The translations under genes were made by a program, and so were the position numbers. Under the pieces are notes generated by a model. That model made no database searches. It was not told where the DNA came from and saw only the letters and a program-made list of their open reading frames with translations. 64,000 bases of DNA from Streptomyces ortus (GTDB lineage: Bacteria > Actinomycetota > Actinomycetes > Streptomycetales > Streptomycetaceae). Of the stretch, positions 25,524 to 33,942 are shown one piece after another. Position 1 is the first letter of the stretch. The number at the start of each line of letters is the position of its first letter. Location of the stretch: contig NZ_JAIFZO010000002.1 in assembly GCF_026341275.1 (NCBI RefSeq), positions 2,891,264-2,955,263 on the forward strand. Direction: 5' to 3'.

Positions 25524-26120
25524 TCAGCCGCTCCGCCGCAGCCGGCGGAAGAGCAGCCGCGGCAACCCCGCCGGCACAGGCAACCGCGTGGTCGCCGACG
25601 TACGCACGGGCACCGCCGCCAACGACCCCGTGGGCGAAGGCGAGGTCGACCCCGTCGGCGCGAGCCGGACCACCCGGCACTCGCGAGCCCACCGCTCCGT
25701 CATCGCCTCACCGTCGGGCGCGTTCAGCCGCTTCCCCTTCAGCTCGCCGACGGCGACCGTCCACTCCTCCGACCCCGGAGCCAGCTCCGCCACGGCCGCG
25801 GTCCAGGACACCAGCCGCCCGCCCTTGTCCTTGCTGCGGACCGTGACGACCGCCTCGCGGCCGTCCACGAGCCCGGGCAGCGGCTGCTCACCGGGCCCGT
25901 CGCCGACCACGTACACCGCCCCGTCGTGCCACACGTGCCACAACGCGCGCGTCGGCGCCTCCCGGCCCGGGCCCTGGCTCTGGTCCTGGGCCTGGCTCTG
26001 GGCCCGGTCCTGGTCCTGGGGGTCGAGCGACGGGACACCGCTCCCGCGCACCCAGATGAGCCCGGACTTCTTCGTGGCCTCCTCGACGAGGGCCTGTTCG
26101 GCAAGAGCCTGATCCGTCAT
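25524..26120 (-). CDS. Uncharacterised actinobacterial protein, split-barrel-like
   Basis: A 198-residue protein starting at ATG 26120. Residues 30-60 have repeated Gln/Asp pairs (DQDRAQSQAQDQSQ). The middle (ALWHVWHDGAVYVVGDGPGEQ then AVVTVRSKDKGGRLVSW) has a beta pattern that could be a flavin-binding split barrel, but no certain family is recognised. TAGGGT lies 7 bases before the ATG with no ribosome site, so leaderless translation is likely. It is 42 bases upstream of no other minus-strand gene in an operon except that corA ends nearby at 26163. Function unknown. Confidence 0.6.
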   Translation of the reverse strand: MTDQALAEQALVEEATKKSGLIWVRGSGVPSLDPQDQDRAQSQAQDQSQGPGREAPTRALWHVWHDGAVYVVGDGPGEQPLPGLVDGREAVVTVRSKDKGGRLVSWTAAVAELAPGSEEWTVAVGELKGKRLNAPDGEAMTERWARECRVVRLAPTGSTSPSPTGSLAAVPVRTSATTRLPVPAGLPRLLFRRLRRSG

Positions 26121-26162
26121 GCGGGCCACCCTAGCGTCGCCTCGTGAGGCCCCTCGGAGCGC

Positions 26163-27272
26163 TCAGAGCCAGCCGTTGCGCTTGAGCGTGCGGTGGATGC
26201 CCAGGCAGAGCACCACCGTGAGGCCCATGATCGTGGGGTATCCGTACCGCCAGTGCAGCTCCGGCATGTGCTCGAAGTTCATGCCGTACACCCCGCACAC
26301 CATCGTCGGCACGGCCACGATCGCCGCCCAGGACGTGATCTTGCGCATGTCCTCGTTCTGCGCGACGGACGCCTGCGCGAGGTTGGCCTGGAGGATCGAG
26401 TTGAGCAGCTCGTCGAAGGCGACGACCTGCTCGTGCACCCGCGCCAGGTGGTCGGCGACGTCCCGGAAGTACTTCTGGATGTCGGGGTCGACCAGCCGCA
26501 TCGGCCGCTCGCTCAGCAGCTGCATGGGCCGCATCAGCGGTGACACGGCACGCTTGAACTCCAGTACCTCACGCTTGAGCTGGTAGATCCGCGCCGAGTC
26601 GACACCGCGGGACACCCCGCCCCTGCGGCCGGGCGAGAACACCTCGGTCTCCACGTCGTCGATGTCGTCCTGCATGGCGTCGGCGACCGCGATGTAGCCG
26701 TCCACGACATGGTCGGCGATGGAGTGCAGCACGGCGGAGGGGCCTTTGGCGAGCAGTTCCGGGTCGTCCTGCAGCCGGTGCCGCAGCGCCCGCAGGGAGC
26801 CCTGCCCGCCGTGCCGCACGGTGATGAAGAAGTCCCGCCCGGTGAAGCACATCACCTCGCCGGACTCCACGACCTCGCTGGTGGCGGTGAGTTCGTCGTG
26901 CTCGACGTAGTGGATGGTCTTGAAGACGGCGAACAGCGTGTCGTCGTACCGCTCCAGCTTGGGCCGCTGGTGGGCGTGGACGGCGTCCTCGACGGCGAGC
27001 GGGTGCAGCCCGAACTCGGCGGCCACGCCCGAGAACTCGTCCTCGGTGGGCTCGTGCAGGCCGATCCACGCGAACCCTCCGTCGCGCCGCACCTGACGGA
27101 TCGCCATGCGCGGCGTGAGGCTGTCGTCCGACGGGAGGCGGACGCCGTCGCGGTAGACCGCGCAGTCCACGACGGCCGAACTCTCCGCGGCGGAACGGGT
27201 GGTGTCGTACGTACCGCCGTCCTTGCGGAGCGAGGGGCGGACCGCGGCGCGCAGGTTGTGGATCATCGACAT
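26163..27272 (-). CDS. corA: CorA-type magnesium/cobalt channel
   Basis: A 369-residue CorA-family channel starting at ATG 27272 with AAGGAGCC 5 bases upstream. The large N-terminal cytoplasmic domain has FVWIGLHEPTEDE-like and HQRPKLERYDDTLFAV signatures. Two transmembrane helices lie at the C-terminus, the first ending in the selectivity motif YGMN (YGMNFEHMPE). It should form a pentamer for Mg2+ uptake. A long 5' region (about 520 bases) precedes it and contains paired repeats, so transcript-level control is possible. The end at 26163 is 42 bases from the start of the split-barrel-like gene. Confidence 0.92.
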   Translation of the reverse strand: MSMIHNLRAAVRPSLRKDGGTYDTTRSAAESSAVVDCAVYRDGVRLPSDDSLTPRMAIRQVRRDGGFAWIGLHEPTEDEFSGVAAEFGLHPLAVEDAVHAHQRPKLERYDDTLFAVFKTIHYVEHDELTATSEVVESGEVMCFTGRDFFITVRHGGQGSLRALRHRLQDDPELLAKGPSAVLHSIADHVVDGYIAVADAMQDDIDDVETEVFSPGRRGGVSRGVDSARIYQLKREVLEFKRAVSPLMRPMQLLSERPMRLVDPDIQKYFRDVADHLARVHEQVVAFDELLNSILQANLAQASVAQNEDMRKITSWAAIVAVPTMVCGVYGMNFEHMPELHWRYGYPTIMGLTVVLCLGIHRTLKRNGWL

Positions 27273-27408
27273 GGGTGGCTCCTTCGCGAACGAAGGCCGC
27301 CGACGACGGCTGGAACTGCCCGGAATGGGGACGTCCTGACTGCGGATGTTTGGCACGTCCACAAAGCGGGGAGCACCGCACCGTCACGGTGGCGGCTTCG
27401 CTACTGAT

Positions 27409-27436
27409 ACAGATCAGAAAAATTCAGACAGATCAG
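27409..27436. repeat. Two ACAGATCAG direct repeats, 19 bp apart
   Basis: Upstream (about 140 bases) of the corA start in an AT-rich stretch; may be a regulator site or promoter surroundings. Confidence 0.4.
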
Positions 27437-27624
27437 GGAAAACGAAGTGCTCTTCCGTTGTGTACCGGACCGGCCATGACGTGAGCGCGGGAAACGACGC
27501 GAGCGCGAGAGGTGGCGGTCGGCAGAGCGTGAGCTCGGGAAGCTGAAAGGAGCTCAGCAGCCGGAAGAGCGGGTGGTACTGCCTGGTCGACTTCGATCCA
27601 TGGAGCCCCACCTCCTCCGGCCGG

Positions 27625-27659
27625 TCCCCCGTAGGGGAGGTCCATCCCCCGTAGGGGAG
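27625..27659. promoter_or_regulatory. Twin near-palindromic elements TCCCCCGTAGGGGAG
   Basis: Two copies, start-to-start 20 bases, each an imperfect inverted repeat (CCCC-CGTA-GGGG). Two-turn spacing is typical of cooperative binding sites. They are 140 bases before the SUFU-like start. Confidence 0.45.
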
Positions 27660-27796
27660 TCTCATGCGTCGAGACGTGGGCCGGGACGTGAGAGCGACGC
27701 TTCTGCGTGCTGCCCCGGCCAGCGGCCAAGAGTATCAGCCGACTGAAGTGTCAAGCCGTCGCTTTGCCCGCTGCTGACGAGTTCTATGCTCGGCGC

Positions 27797-28405
27797 ATGG
27801 TTGATGTTCTTGCTCTGGTGGAAGCCCGTCTGCGTACCGCGCTGGGCGAACCGGACGCGCGCGCCGCGGTGACCTTCCTGGGTACGGACCGCATCGAGGT
27901 GCTGCGTTTCACGGACCTGGACACCTCCTCCGCGGCCCCCACCGGGATCGTCAGGTACGCGACGCTCGGCATGTCCGCCCAGCCGATGGCGGACCCCACG
28001 GCGGCCGTCGCCGACCCGGTCGCGGGCCCTCGCGCCGAGCTCGTCCTGTCGGTACGGGCCGGCGGCGCCGACACCGACAAGGTGCTCCGCCCCCTCGCCG
28101 TACTGGCCGCGTCCCCGCAGGTCGAGGGCCTGGTCGTGGCGCCGGGCGCCTCGCTCGACGTGGGCGATCCGCTGTGGCCGGGAGCCCCCTTCACCTCCGT
28201 CCTGGTCGCCGAGCCGGGCGGCCTGGTCGAAGATCTCGAACTCGGCGCGCCCCTGGATCCCGTACGTTTTCTGCCGCTGCTGCCCATGACGCCGAACGAG
28301 GCCGCGTGGAAGCGGGTCCATGGCGCGGGGGCGCTCCAGGAGCGGTGGCTGACAAGCGGAACGGACCTGCGCGATCCCGTGCGCAAGTCCGTGTCCCTGG
28401 ACTGA
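27797..28405 (+). CDS. SUFU (suppressor of fused)-domain protein
   Basis: A 202-residue protein with the pattern of bacterial SUFU/SUKH-related domains: RYATLGMSAQPM and PRAELVLSVRAG in the first half, FTSVLVAEPGG and VRFLPLLPMTPNEAAW in the second. Bacterial SUFU proteins are small immunity or scaffold proteins; a toxin partner is not visible beside it. TATGCT lies 6 bases before the ATG with no ribosome site, so it is probably leaderless. It lies divergent from corA. Confidence 0.72.
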   Translation: MVDVLALVEARLRTALGEPDARAAVTFLGTDRIEVLRFTDLDTSSAAPTGIVRYATLGMSAQPMADPTAAVADPVAGPRAELVLSVRAGGADTDKVLRPLAVLAASPQVEGLVVAPGASLDVGDPLWPGAPFTSVLVAEPGGLVEDLELGAPLDPVRFLPLLPMTPNEAAWKRVHGAGALQERWLTSGTDLRDPVRKSVSLD

Positions 28406-28510
28406 TCTCCAACAGGCGCGCGAAGTCGCCGAGTTGGCAAAGTCACACCGCGAACGACCCCGTCCTCCGCGCACTCCGCCCGCTCTCGCCCGCCCCTTCC
28501 GTCCTCGCCG

Positions 28511-29764
28511 TCAGTTGGCGAAGACGGTGACACCGTCCTCCGCCGCGTGCCGTTCCTCCAGTTCCTCCGCCTCGTGCGTCAGGGCGTCCCGGCGTACGAG
28601 GACCACGAGCGCGCCCAGCGCCGCGGTGACCGCCGCGACCACGAACGGGATGTGGATGTCGGTCCACTCCTCGATCCTCGGCGCGAAGAACGGCGCCGCC
28701 GCCGCGGCGAACCAGCGGACGAAGTTGTAGCCGGCGCTCGCCACCGGGCGCGGCGCGTCCGACACGCCGAGGGCCAGCTCCGTGTAGACGGTGTTGTTCA
28801 CGCCGATGAAGGCACCCGAGAGGATCGTGCAGACCACGGCGGTGGTGTGGCTGCCGTAGCCGAGGACGAGCACGTCGGCCGCGAGCAGCAGCAGTGAGCC
28901 GCCGAGCACCTTCAGCGAGCCGTACCGGGCCTGCAGGCGCGGTGCCACGAGCACCGAGAACACCGCGAGCAGCACACCCCAGGCGAAGAACACCGCGCCG
29001 CTGCTGTACGGGCTCATGTTCAGCACGAACGGCGTGAAGGCCAGCACGGTGAAGAACGTGTAGTTGTAGAAGAACGCCGAGCCCGCCACCGAGGCGAGGC
29101 CGCCGTGGCCCAGGGCCTTGATCGGGTCGAGCAGCCCTGTCCTGCGCGCGGGCTTCGGCTGCTCCTTCAGGAACGCCGTGATGCACAGGAACCCGATCGC
29201 CATCAGGACCGCGGTGCCGAAGAACGGGTAGCGCCAGCTGGCGTCACCGAGCAGCGCGCCCAGCAGGGGCCCGCAGGCCATGCCGAGGCCCAGGGCCGAC
29301 TCGTACAGGAGGATCGCCGCCGCGCTGCCGCCGGCCGCCGCGCCGACGATGACGGCGAGGGCGGTGGAGACGAAGAGGGCGTTGCCGAGCCCCCAGCCGG
29401 CCCGGAAGCCGACGAGTTCGCCGACCGAGCCGGAGGTGCCGGACAGACCGGCGAAGACCACGACCAGCGCGAGGCCGAGCAGCAGGGTGCGACGGCCGCC
29501 GATACGGCTGGAGACGAAGCCCGTGACCAGCATCGCGAGCGCGGTGATCAGGAAGTACGAGGTGAAGAGCAGGGAGACCTGGCCGGCGGTGGCGTCCAGG
29601 CCCTTGGCGATGGACGGCAGGATCGGGTCGACGAGGCCGATGCCCATGAAGGCGACGACGGATGCCCCGGCGGTCGCCCAGACCGCCTTCGGCTGACGCA
29701 GGAGGCTCGTGGCCCCCGCGTCGAAGGTGTCCCCTTCGGCGGGGCCTCCCGTGCTGCTGTTCAT
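28511..29764 (-). CDS. MFS transporter (efflux type)
   Basis: A 417-residue transporter with about 12 membrane helices, starting at ATG 29764 with AAGGAGC upstream. The motif GFVSSRIGGRRTLLLG in loop 2-3 is MFS motif A. LLYESALGLGMACGPLLG matches motif C of antiporters, so drug or metabolite efflux is likely; the substrate is unknown. The upstream region has 12-bp tandem repeats and an AT-rich inverted repeat that may bind a MarR- or TetR-type regulator, but no regulator gene lies next to it. Confidence 0.85.
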   Translation of the reverse strand: MNSSTGGPAEGDTFDAGATSLLRQPKAVWATAGASVVAFMGIGLVDPILPSIAKGLDATAGQVSLLFTSYFLITALAMLVTGFVSSRIGGRRTLLLGLALVVVFAGLSGTSGSVGELVGFRAGWGLGNALFVSTALAVIVGAAAGGSAAAILLYESALGLGMACGPLLGALLGDASWRYPFFGTAVLMAIGFLCITAFLKEQPKPARRTGLLDPIKALGHGGLASVAGSAFFYNYTFFTVLAFTPFVLNMSPYSSGAVFFAWGVLLAVFSVLVAPRLQARYGSLKVLGGSLLLLAADVLVLGYGSHTTAVVCTILSGAFIGVNNTVYTELALGVSDAPRPVASAGYNFVRWFAAAAAPFFAPRIEEWTDIHIPFVVAAVTAALGALVVLVRRDALTHEAEELEERHAAEDGVTVFAN

Positions 29765-29818
29765 GTGCGCTCCTTCACGCTGTTTGCCGCTCGCGGAGAG
29801 ATGGTCGGAGAGGCGGAC

Positions 29819-29866
29819 GTAGGGACGGCCGTAGGGATGGATGTAGGAACGGCCGTAGATGGTTGG
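29819..29866. repeat. Four imperfect 12-bp tandem repeats
   Basis: Units begin GTAGGGA, GTAGGGA, GTAGGAA and GTAGATG, in the 5' leader of the MFS gene. Confidence 0.65.
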
Positions 29867-29883
29867 CGTATACACATAATAAG

Positions 29884-29916
29884 TTAGATCGGCTAATGAG
29901 TGCAAGCTACATCTAA
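29884..29916. promoter_or_regulatory. AT-rich inverted repeat TTAGAT-N21-ATCTAA
   Basis: In the 5' region of the MFS gene, with two further CTAATGA boxes at 29893 and 29913; probable promoter/operator, though tentative. Confidence 0.4.
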
Positions 29917-30015
29917 TGATGGCCGGCGGTCGGTCGCGGCGAGGAGGTGACGGGCGCGCGGCGGACGGGTGATCGTCCTTGACGCGACGAAGGACGGGGA
30001 GGACCGTTGTGCCTT

Positions 30016-30657
30016 ATGAGGGGCGAACCCAGTTGCCCGAAGTGTGGTGGCCGGGTCAGGGCTCCCGGCCTCTTTGCCGACTCCTGGCAGTGCGATGTCC
30101 ACGGCATCGTGCATCCGCTGCAGCCCGTGATCCCGCCCAGTGTCGAAGCCCTCGGCGTGGTCGTCCACCGTGCGCGCGTGCCGGTGTGGATGCCGTGGCC
30201 GCTGCCTGTCGGCTGGCTCTTCACCGGTGCGGCGTTCGCCGGTGACGACCGCAGCGGTGGTCGCGCGACGGCGGTCGCCTGCTCGGGGCCGGGACCGCTC
30301 GGCGGATTCGGGGAGCTGATCCTCGTCGCGGAGGAACTGGGCGTGGGGCTGGGCGCGCGGTACGCGGGCATCGAGGGGCTCGACCCGGGCCCGTACATGA
30401 ACGTCGACAAGCCCCCTCACGCGAAGGTGCTGGCCGCGGGACGGCCGACGCCGCTCTGGCACGTCCCCGGAGTGCCCGGCGACCGGGCCGTCTTCGCGGG
30501 TGAGGCGCTCGGGCTGTGGCTGTGGGCGGTCGTGTGGCCGGAGCAGTCGGGGATGTTGATGTACGACGACCTGGTGCTGACGGATCTGCGTGACGCCGGC
30601 GCGGAGGCGGACCTTCTGCCGTGCGGGGCGCTGTCACCACGGATTCTGGAACCGTAG
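30016..30657 (+). CDS. DUF6758-like zinc-ribbon protein
   Basis: A 213-residue protein starting at ATG 30016 (TTG 30007, closer to GGGGAGGA, is an alternative). The N-terminus holds a CxxC zinc ribbon (CPKCGGRVRAPGLFADSWQC DVHG: C-x2-C and C-x2-H). The remainder is a mixed alpha/beta protein with well-conserved blocks such as PVWMPWPLPVGWLF and PYMNVDKPPHAKVLAAG. The family is actinobacterial and of unknown function. It precedes the PHP phosphoesterase by 133 bases. Confidence 0.75.
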   Translation: MRGEPSCPKCGGRVRAPGLFADSWQCDVHGIVHPLQPVIPPSVEALGVVVHRARVPVWMPWPLPVGWLFTGAAFAGDDRSGGRATAVACSGPGPLGGFGELILVAEELGVGLGARYAGIEGLDPGPYMNVDKPPHAKVLAAGRPTPLWHVPGVPGDRAVFAGEALGLWLWAVVWPEQSGMLMYDDLVLTDLRDAGAEADLLPCGALSPRILEP

Positions 30658-30790
30658 GCTCCGCCGGTCACTGGGGGGTGAGGTGAGGGGGTGTAGGGGG
30701 TGACCCTGGGGTGTGGGTGTGACGGGGGGTGGATTCCGGGGCCGTTATCCTTGAGGGGTCCCTCGTCCTGTCCTGGTCTGGAGTCCGTTC

Positions 30791-31657
30791 GTGCGCATCG
30801 ATCTGCACTGCCACTCCAAGGCCTCCGACGGTACGGACACCCCGGCCGATCTGGTCCGCAACGCCGCCGCGGCCGGTCTCGACGTCGTCGCGCTGACCGA
30901 CCACGACACCACCCGCGGCTACGCGGAGGCCATCGCAGCTGTGCCCGCCGGGCTGACGCTCGTGACCGGTGCCGAGCTGTCCTGCCGCCTCGACGGTGTC
31001 GGCCTGCACATGCTGGCGTACCTCTTCGACCCCGACGAGCCGGACCTGCTGCGCGAGCGCGAACTGGTACGTGACGACCGGGTGCCCCGCGCCCAGGCGA
31101 TGATCGGCAGCCTGCGCGAACTGGGCGTGCCCATCACCTGGGAGCACGTGGAGCGGATCGCCTCCGGCGGCTCCGTGGGCCGCCCGCACATCGCCACCGC
31201 CCTGGTCGAGCTGGGCGTGGTGGAGACCGTCTCGGACGCGTTCACGAGCGAGTGGCTCGCCGACGGCGGCCGGGCGCACATCCAGAAGCACGAGTCCGAC
31301 CCCTTCGAGATGATCCGGCTGGTCAAGGCCGCGGGCGGCGTGACCGTCTTCGCCCACCCCGCCGCCGCCAAGCGGGGCCGGACCGTACCGGAGTCCGCGA
31401 TCGCCGAGCTGGCGGCGGCCGGGCTCGACGGCATAGAGGTCGACCACATGGACCACGACGCGGCCACCCGGGCCAGGTTGCGCGGACTCGCGGCCGAGCT
31501 GGGGCTGCTGACGACCGGTTCGAGCGACTACCACGGCCACCGCAAGGCGTGCGAACTCGGCGAGTACACGACGGACCCCGAGATCTACGCCGAGATCACC
31601 CGCCGCGCGACGGGCGCGTTCCCCGTACCGGGCACGGGCGGCCCGACCCCCACGTAA
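30791..31657 (+). CDS. PHP-domain phosphoesterase
   Basis: A 288-residue PHP protein starting at GTG 30791. Metal-binding motifs are RIDLHCHSKASDGTDTP (H-x-H), LTDHDTTRGY, GVTVFAHPAA and SSDYHG. This is the YciV / RNase AM branch, which hydrolyses 3',5'-nucleoside bisphosphates or trims short RNAs. The substrate is inferred. It is codirectional with MarC, 178 bases downstream beyond three repeat copies. No membrane segment, so it is cytoplasmic. Confidence 0.88.
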   Translation: MRIDLHCHSKASDGTDTPADLVRNAAAAGLDVVALTDHDTTRGYAEAIAAVPAGLTLVTGAELSCRLDGVGLHMLAYLFDPDEPDLLRERELVRDDRVPRAQAMIGSLRELGVPITWEHVERIASGGSVGRPHIATALVELGVVETVSDAFTSEWLADGGRAHIQKHESDPFEMIRLVKAAGGVTVFAHPAAAKRGRTVPESAIAELAAAGLDGIEVDHMDHDAATRARLRGLAAELGLLTTGSSDYHGHRKACELGEYTTDPEIYAEITRRATGAFPVPGTGGPTPT

Positions 31658-31695
31658 CCCCGACCCGCTGTACACCGACCCGCTGTCCTCCTCCC

Positions 31696-31782
31696 AGGGG
31701 CGCGGGGAACGGCGCAGTCTTTTCGTCGGGGGCGCGTGGAACGGCGCTGTCTCTTCGCCCCTGGGGGCGCGGGGAACGGCGC
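31696..31782. repeat. Three close copies of the GGGGCGCGGGGAACGGCGC repeat
   Basis: Minus-orientation copies at 31696-31715, about 31729-31747 and 31763-31782, about 34 bases apart, between the PHP and MarC genes. Confidence 0.85.
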
Positions 31783-31835
31783 AGTCTCTCGTTCACCCCA
31801 CCCACCCTCAACACCCCAGCAAGGCCATACTGCTC

Positions 31836-32441
31836 ATGTTCGACCTCGCCGTCTTCGGCTCCCTCTTCCTCACGCTCTTCGTCATCATGGATCCCCCGGG
31901 GATCACCCCGATCTTCCTCGCGCTGACCTCCGGCCGCCCCGCCAAGGTGCAGAGGCGCATGGCCTTCCAGGCCGTCTGCGTCGCCGGCGGCGTCATCACC
32001 GTCTTCGGCCTGCTCGGGCACCAGATCCTGGACTACCTGCACGTGTCGGTCCCCGCCCTGATGATCGCCGGCGGCCTGCTGCTCCTGCTCATCGCGCTCG
32101 ACCTGCTCACGGGCAAGAACGACGAACCCCAGCAGACCAAGGACGTCAACGTCGCCCTCGTACCCCTCGGCATGCCGCTGCTGGCCGGCCCCGGCGCGAT
32201 CGTGTCCGTCATCCTCGCCGTGCAGAAGGCCGACAGCGTGGCGACCCAGGTGTCCGTGTGGACGGCGATCCTCGCCATCCACGTCGTGCTGTGGGTCGTG
32301 ATGCGGTACTCGTTGCTGATCATCCGGGTCATCAAGGACGGCGGTGTCGTGCTCGTGACACGCCTGGCGGGCATGATGCTCTCCGCCATCGCGGTGCAGC
32401 AGATCATCAACGGCGTCACCCAGGTCGTCCAGAACAGCTGA
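31836..32441 (+). CDS. MarC-family integral membrane protein
   Basis: A 201-residue protein with six membrane helices, starting at ATG 31836. FVIMDPPGITPIFLAL is a signature of the MarC family, followed by LGMPLLAGPGAIVSVIL. The family was once linked to multiple antibiotic resistance in E. coli but has no proven function. No ribosome site is clear; the mRNA may have a very short leader. It ends in a bidirectional hairpin shared with the 50-residue minus-strand gene. Confidence 0.88.
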   Translation: MFDLAVFGSLFLTLFVIMDPPGITPIFLALTSGRPAKVQRRMAFQAVCVAGGVITVFGLLGHQILDYLHVSVPALMIAGGLLLLLIALDLLTGKNDEPQQTKDVNVALVPLGMPLLAGPGAIVSVILAVQKADSVATQVSVWTAILAIHVVLWVVMRYSLLIIRVIKDGGVVLVTRLAGMMLSAIAVQQIINGVTQVVQNS

Positions 32442-32489
32442 AGTGCGGCTCGATCGTGGGCTGAAGTGCGGCGGAGTCGTGACCGAACG

Positions 32490-32528
32490 CGAAACCCCCG
32501 CCCGGCATCGTGCCGGACGGGGGTTTCG
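32490..32528. terminator. Bidirectional terminator between marC-like and small minus-strand gene
   Basis: 18-bp stem (CGAAACCCCCGCCCGGCA and its near complement) with a 3-nt loop; one bulge. The sequence also reads T-rich on the minus side. Confidence 0.88.
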
Positions 32529-32562
32529 AAGACTGTCTGTGCAGACTGTCGAACAACCGCTG

Positions 32563-32715
32563 TTATGAGGCCGAGGTGTCGGCCGGGCGGATCCAGAGGC
32601 GCTGCCCGATGGCGGCGGCCTGCTGAACGATCCGGTTGACGGAGGCGGCGTCCACGACGGTGCTGTCCACGGGCGTGCCGTCGACGTCGTCGAGTCGCAT
32701 GATTTCGAAGCGCAA
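32563..32715 (-). CDS. 50-residue conserved small protein
   Basis: A complete small gene: TTG start at 32715, GGGAG ribosome site upstream, TAA stop at 32563. The sequence runs MRFEIMRLDDVDGTPVDS, then VVDAASVNRIVQQAAAIGQR and a short tail ending in TSAS. It is a Streptomyces-conserved small protein; I recall close copies elsewhere in the genus but no function. It is acidic at the start with a helical middle, and no signal peptide. It ends toward the shared hairpin. Confidence 0.8.
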   Translation of the reverse strand: MRFEIMRLDDVDGTPVDSTVVDAASVNRIVQQAAAIGQRLWIRPADTSAS

Positions 32716-32928
32716 GGGCTTCTCCCTTCGTCTGGTCATCCTCCTGGAGGAGAACTACTGGTTGGAGTGGGTGCGCGGACCATCTGTGTCCCGCGTTCCC
32801 ACTGGAGTCAACGGGATGTTTGTTACGAACATTCCCTACGCTAAAGAAAACTTTCGAACGACTAATTACCTGTGAGTATCGGGACCACGTGAGTACGCAC
32901 AGTGACGTCCTGCGACAATGAGGCGCAT

Positions 32929-33852
32929 ATGAATGACGACTTCGCGGCAGCCGACGACCCCACCGATCTCGCCGACCTCGGCGCGCGCATCGACCGCTCG
33001 AACGAGCTGCTCCAGCGCATGCTGGCCGAGGTGGCGAAGACGCCGTCGACCCACGCGATCTTCGTCGACGCCGGGTACCTGTACGCGGCGGCGGGCCGGC
33101 TCGTGGCGGGCACTGAGGACCGCCGGGCCTTCGAGCTGGACGCCGAGGGACTCATCGACGCGCTCATCGACCGGGCCCGCACGATCTTCGCGGACAGCAG
33201 GCTGCTGCGCGTCTACTGGTACGACGGGGCGCGGCGCCGCATCCACACCGCCGAGCAGCAGTCCATCGCCGAGCTGCCCGACGTCAAGGTTCGGCTCGGC
33301 AACCTCAACGCCAACAACCAGCAGAAGGGTGTCGACTCCCTGATCCGTTCCGACCTGGAGTCACTGGCCCGGCACCGCGCCATCAGCGACGCGGCCCTCA
33401 TCGGGGGCGACGAGGACCTGGTCTCGGCCGTCGAGGCGGCCCAGGGATACGGGGCCCGGGTCCACCTCTGGGGCATCGAGGCCCCCGAGGGCCGCAACCA
33501 GGCGGAGCCGCTGCTCTGGGAGGTCGACAGCCAGCGCACGTTCGACCTGGACTTCTTCAAGCCGTACGTGGCCCGGCGCACCCCCACCTCGTACGAGACC
33601 TCGGCGGCGGCCCGGCCCAGCCGGGAGGACGTGCGGTTCGTGGGGGCGCAGATCGCCGCGAAGTGGCTGGCCGCACGGGGGCGGGAAGCGCTGGCGGAGC
33701 TGCTTCCCGGCCATCCGTATCTGCCGGGGCCGGTCGACCAGGAGCTGCTCGTGGAGTCCGAGGGGCTGTTGCAGTACTCGCTGCGCGGGCAGGCCGATCT
33801 GCGGCGGGCGCTGCGGGACGGGTTCTGGGAGCACGTGCAGGGGCAGTACTGA
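32929..33852 (+). CDS. NYN/PIN-like domain ribonuclease-family protein
   Basis: A 307-residue protein starting at ATG 32929. The N-terminal domain is NYN-type: HAIFVDAGYLYAAAGRL carries the first acidic residue, KGVDSLIRSDL the second, and ALIGGDEDLVSAVE the third. NYN proteins are a PIN-related nuclease class acting on RNA. The C-terminal 100 residues may be an LOTUS/OST-HTH-like winged helix that binds RNA. A regulatory RNA-processing role is inferred only from the family. The upstream 200 bases are AT-rich and likely hold the promoter. Confidence 0.82.
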   Translation: MNDDFAAADDPTDLADLGARIDRSNELLQRMLAEVAKTPSTHAIFVDAGYLYAAAGRLVAGTEDRRAFELDAEGLIDALIDRARTIFADSRLLRVYWYDGARRRIHTAEQQSIAELPDVKVRLGNLNANNQQKGVDSLIRSDLESLARHRAISDAALIGGDEDLVSAVEAAQGYGARVHLWGIEAPEGRNQAEPLLWEVDSQRTFDLDFFKPYVARRTPTSYETSAAARPSREDVRFVGAQIAAKWLAARGREALAELLPGHPYLPGPVDQELLVESEGLLQYSLRGQADLRRALRDGFWEHVQGQY

Positions 33853-33942
33853 CGCCTCCGTGGGGGCGGGCGTGCGGAGGGCGGGCACGCGGGGGGTCAG
33901 GGGGCGCGGTTCCCCGCGCTCACTACAGGGCCCCGACGGGCC

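Larger units (their letters stand above)
27273..27796. other. Gap of 524 bases between divergent corA and SUFU-like gene
   Basis: It contains two 9-bp direct repeats ACAGATCAG (27409-27417 and 27428-27436), spaced 19 bases apart in an AT-rich patch near corA, and two copies of TCCCCCGTAGGGGAG (27625-27639 and 27645-27659), spaced 20 bases. No convincing gene. Confidence 0.55.

Noticed and set aside
27273..27796. An M-box or other Mg2+ riboswitch for corA
   Set aside because: I could not build the conserved M-box loops by eye; only short direct repeats are seen. An Infernal search would decide.
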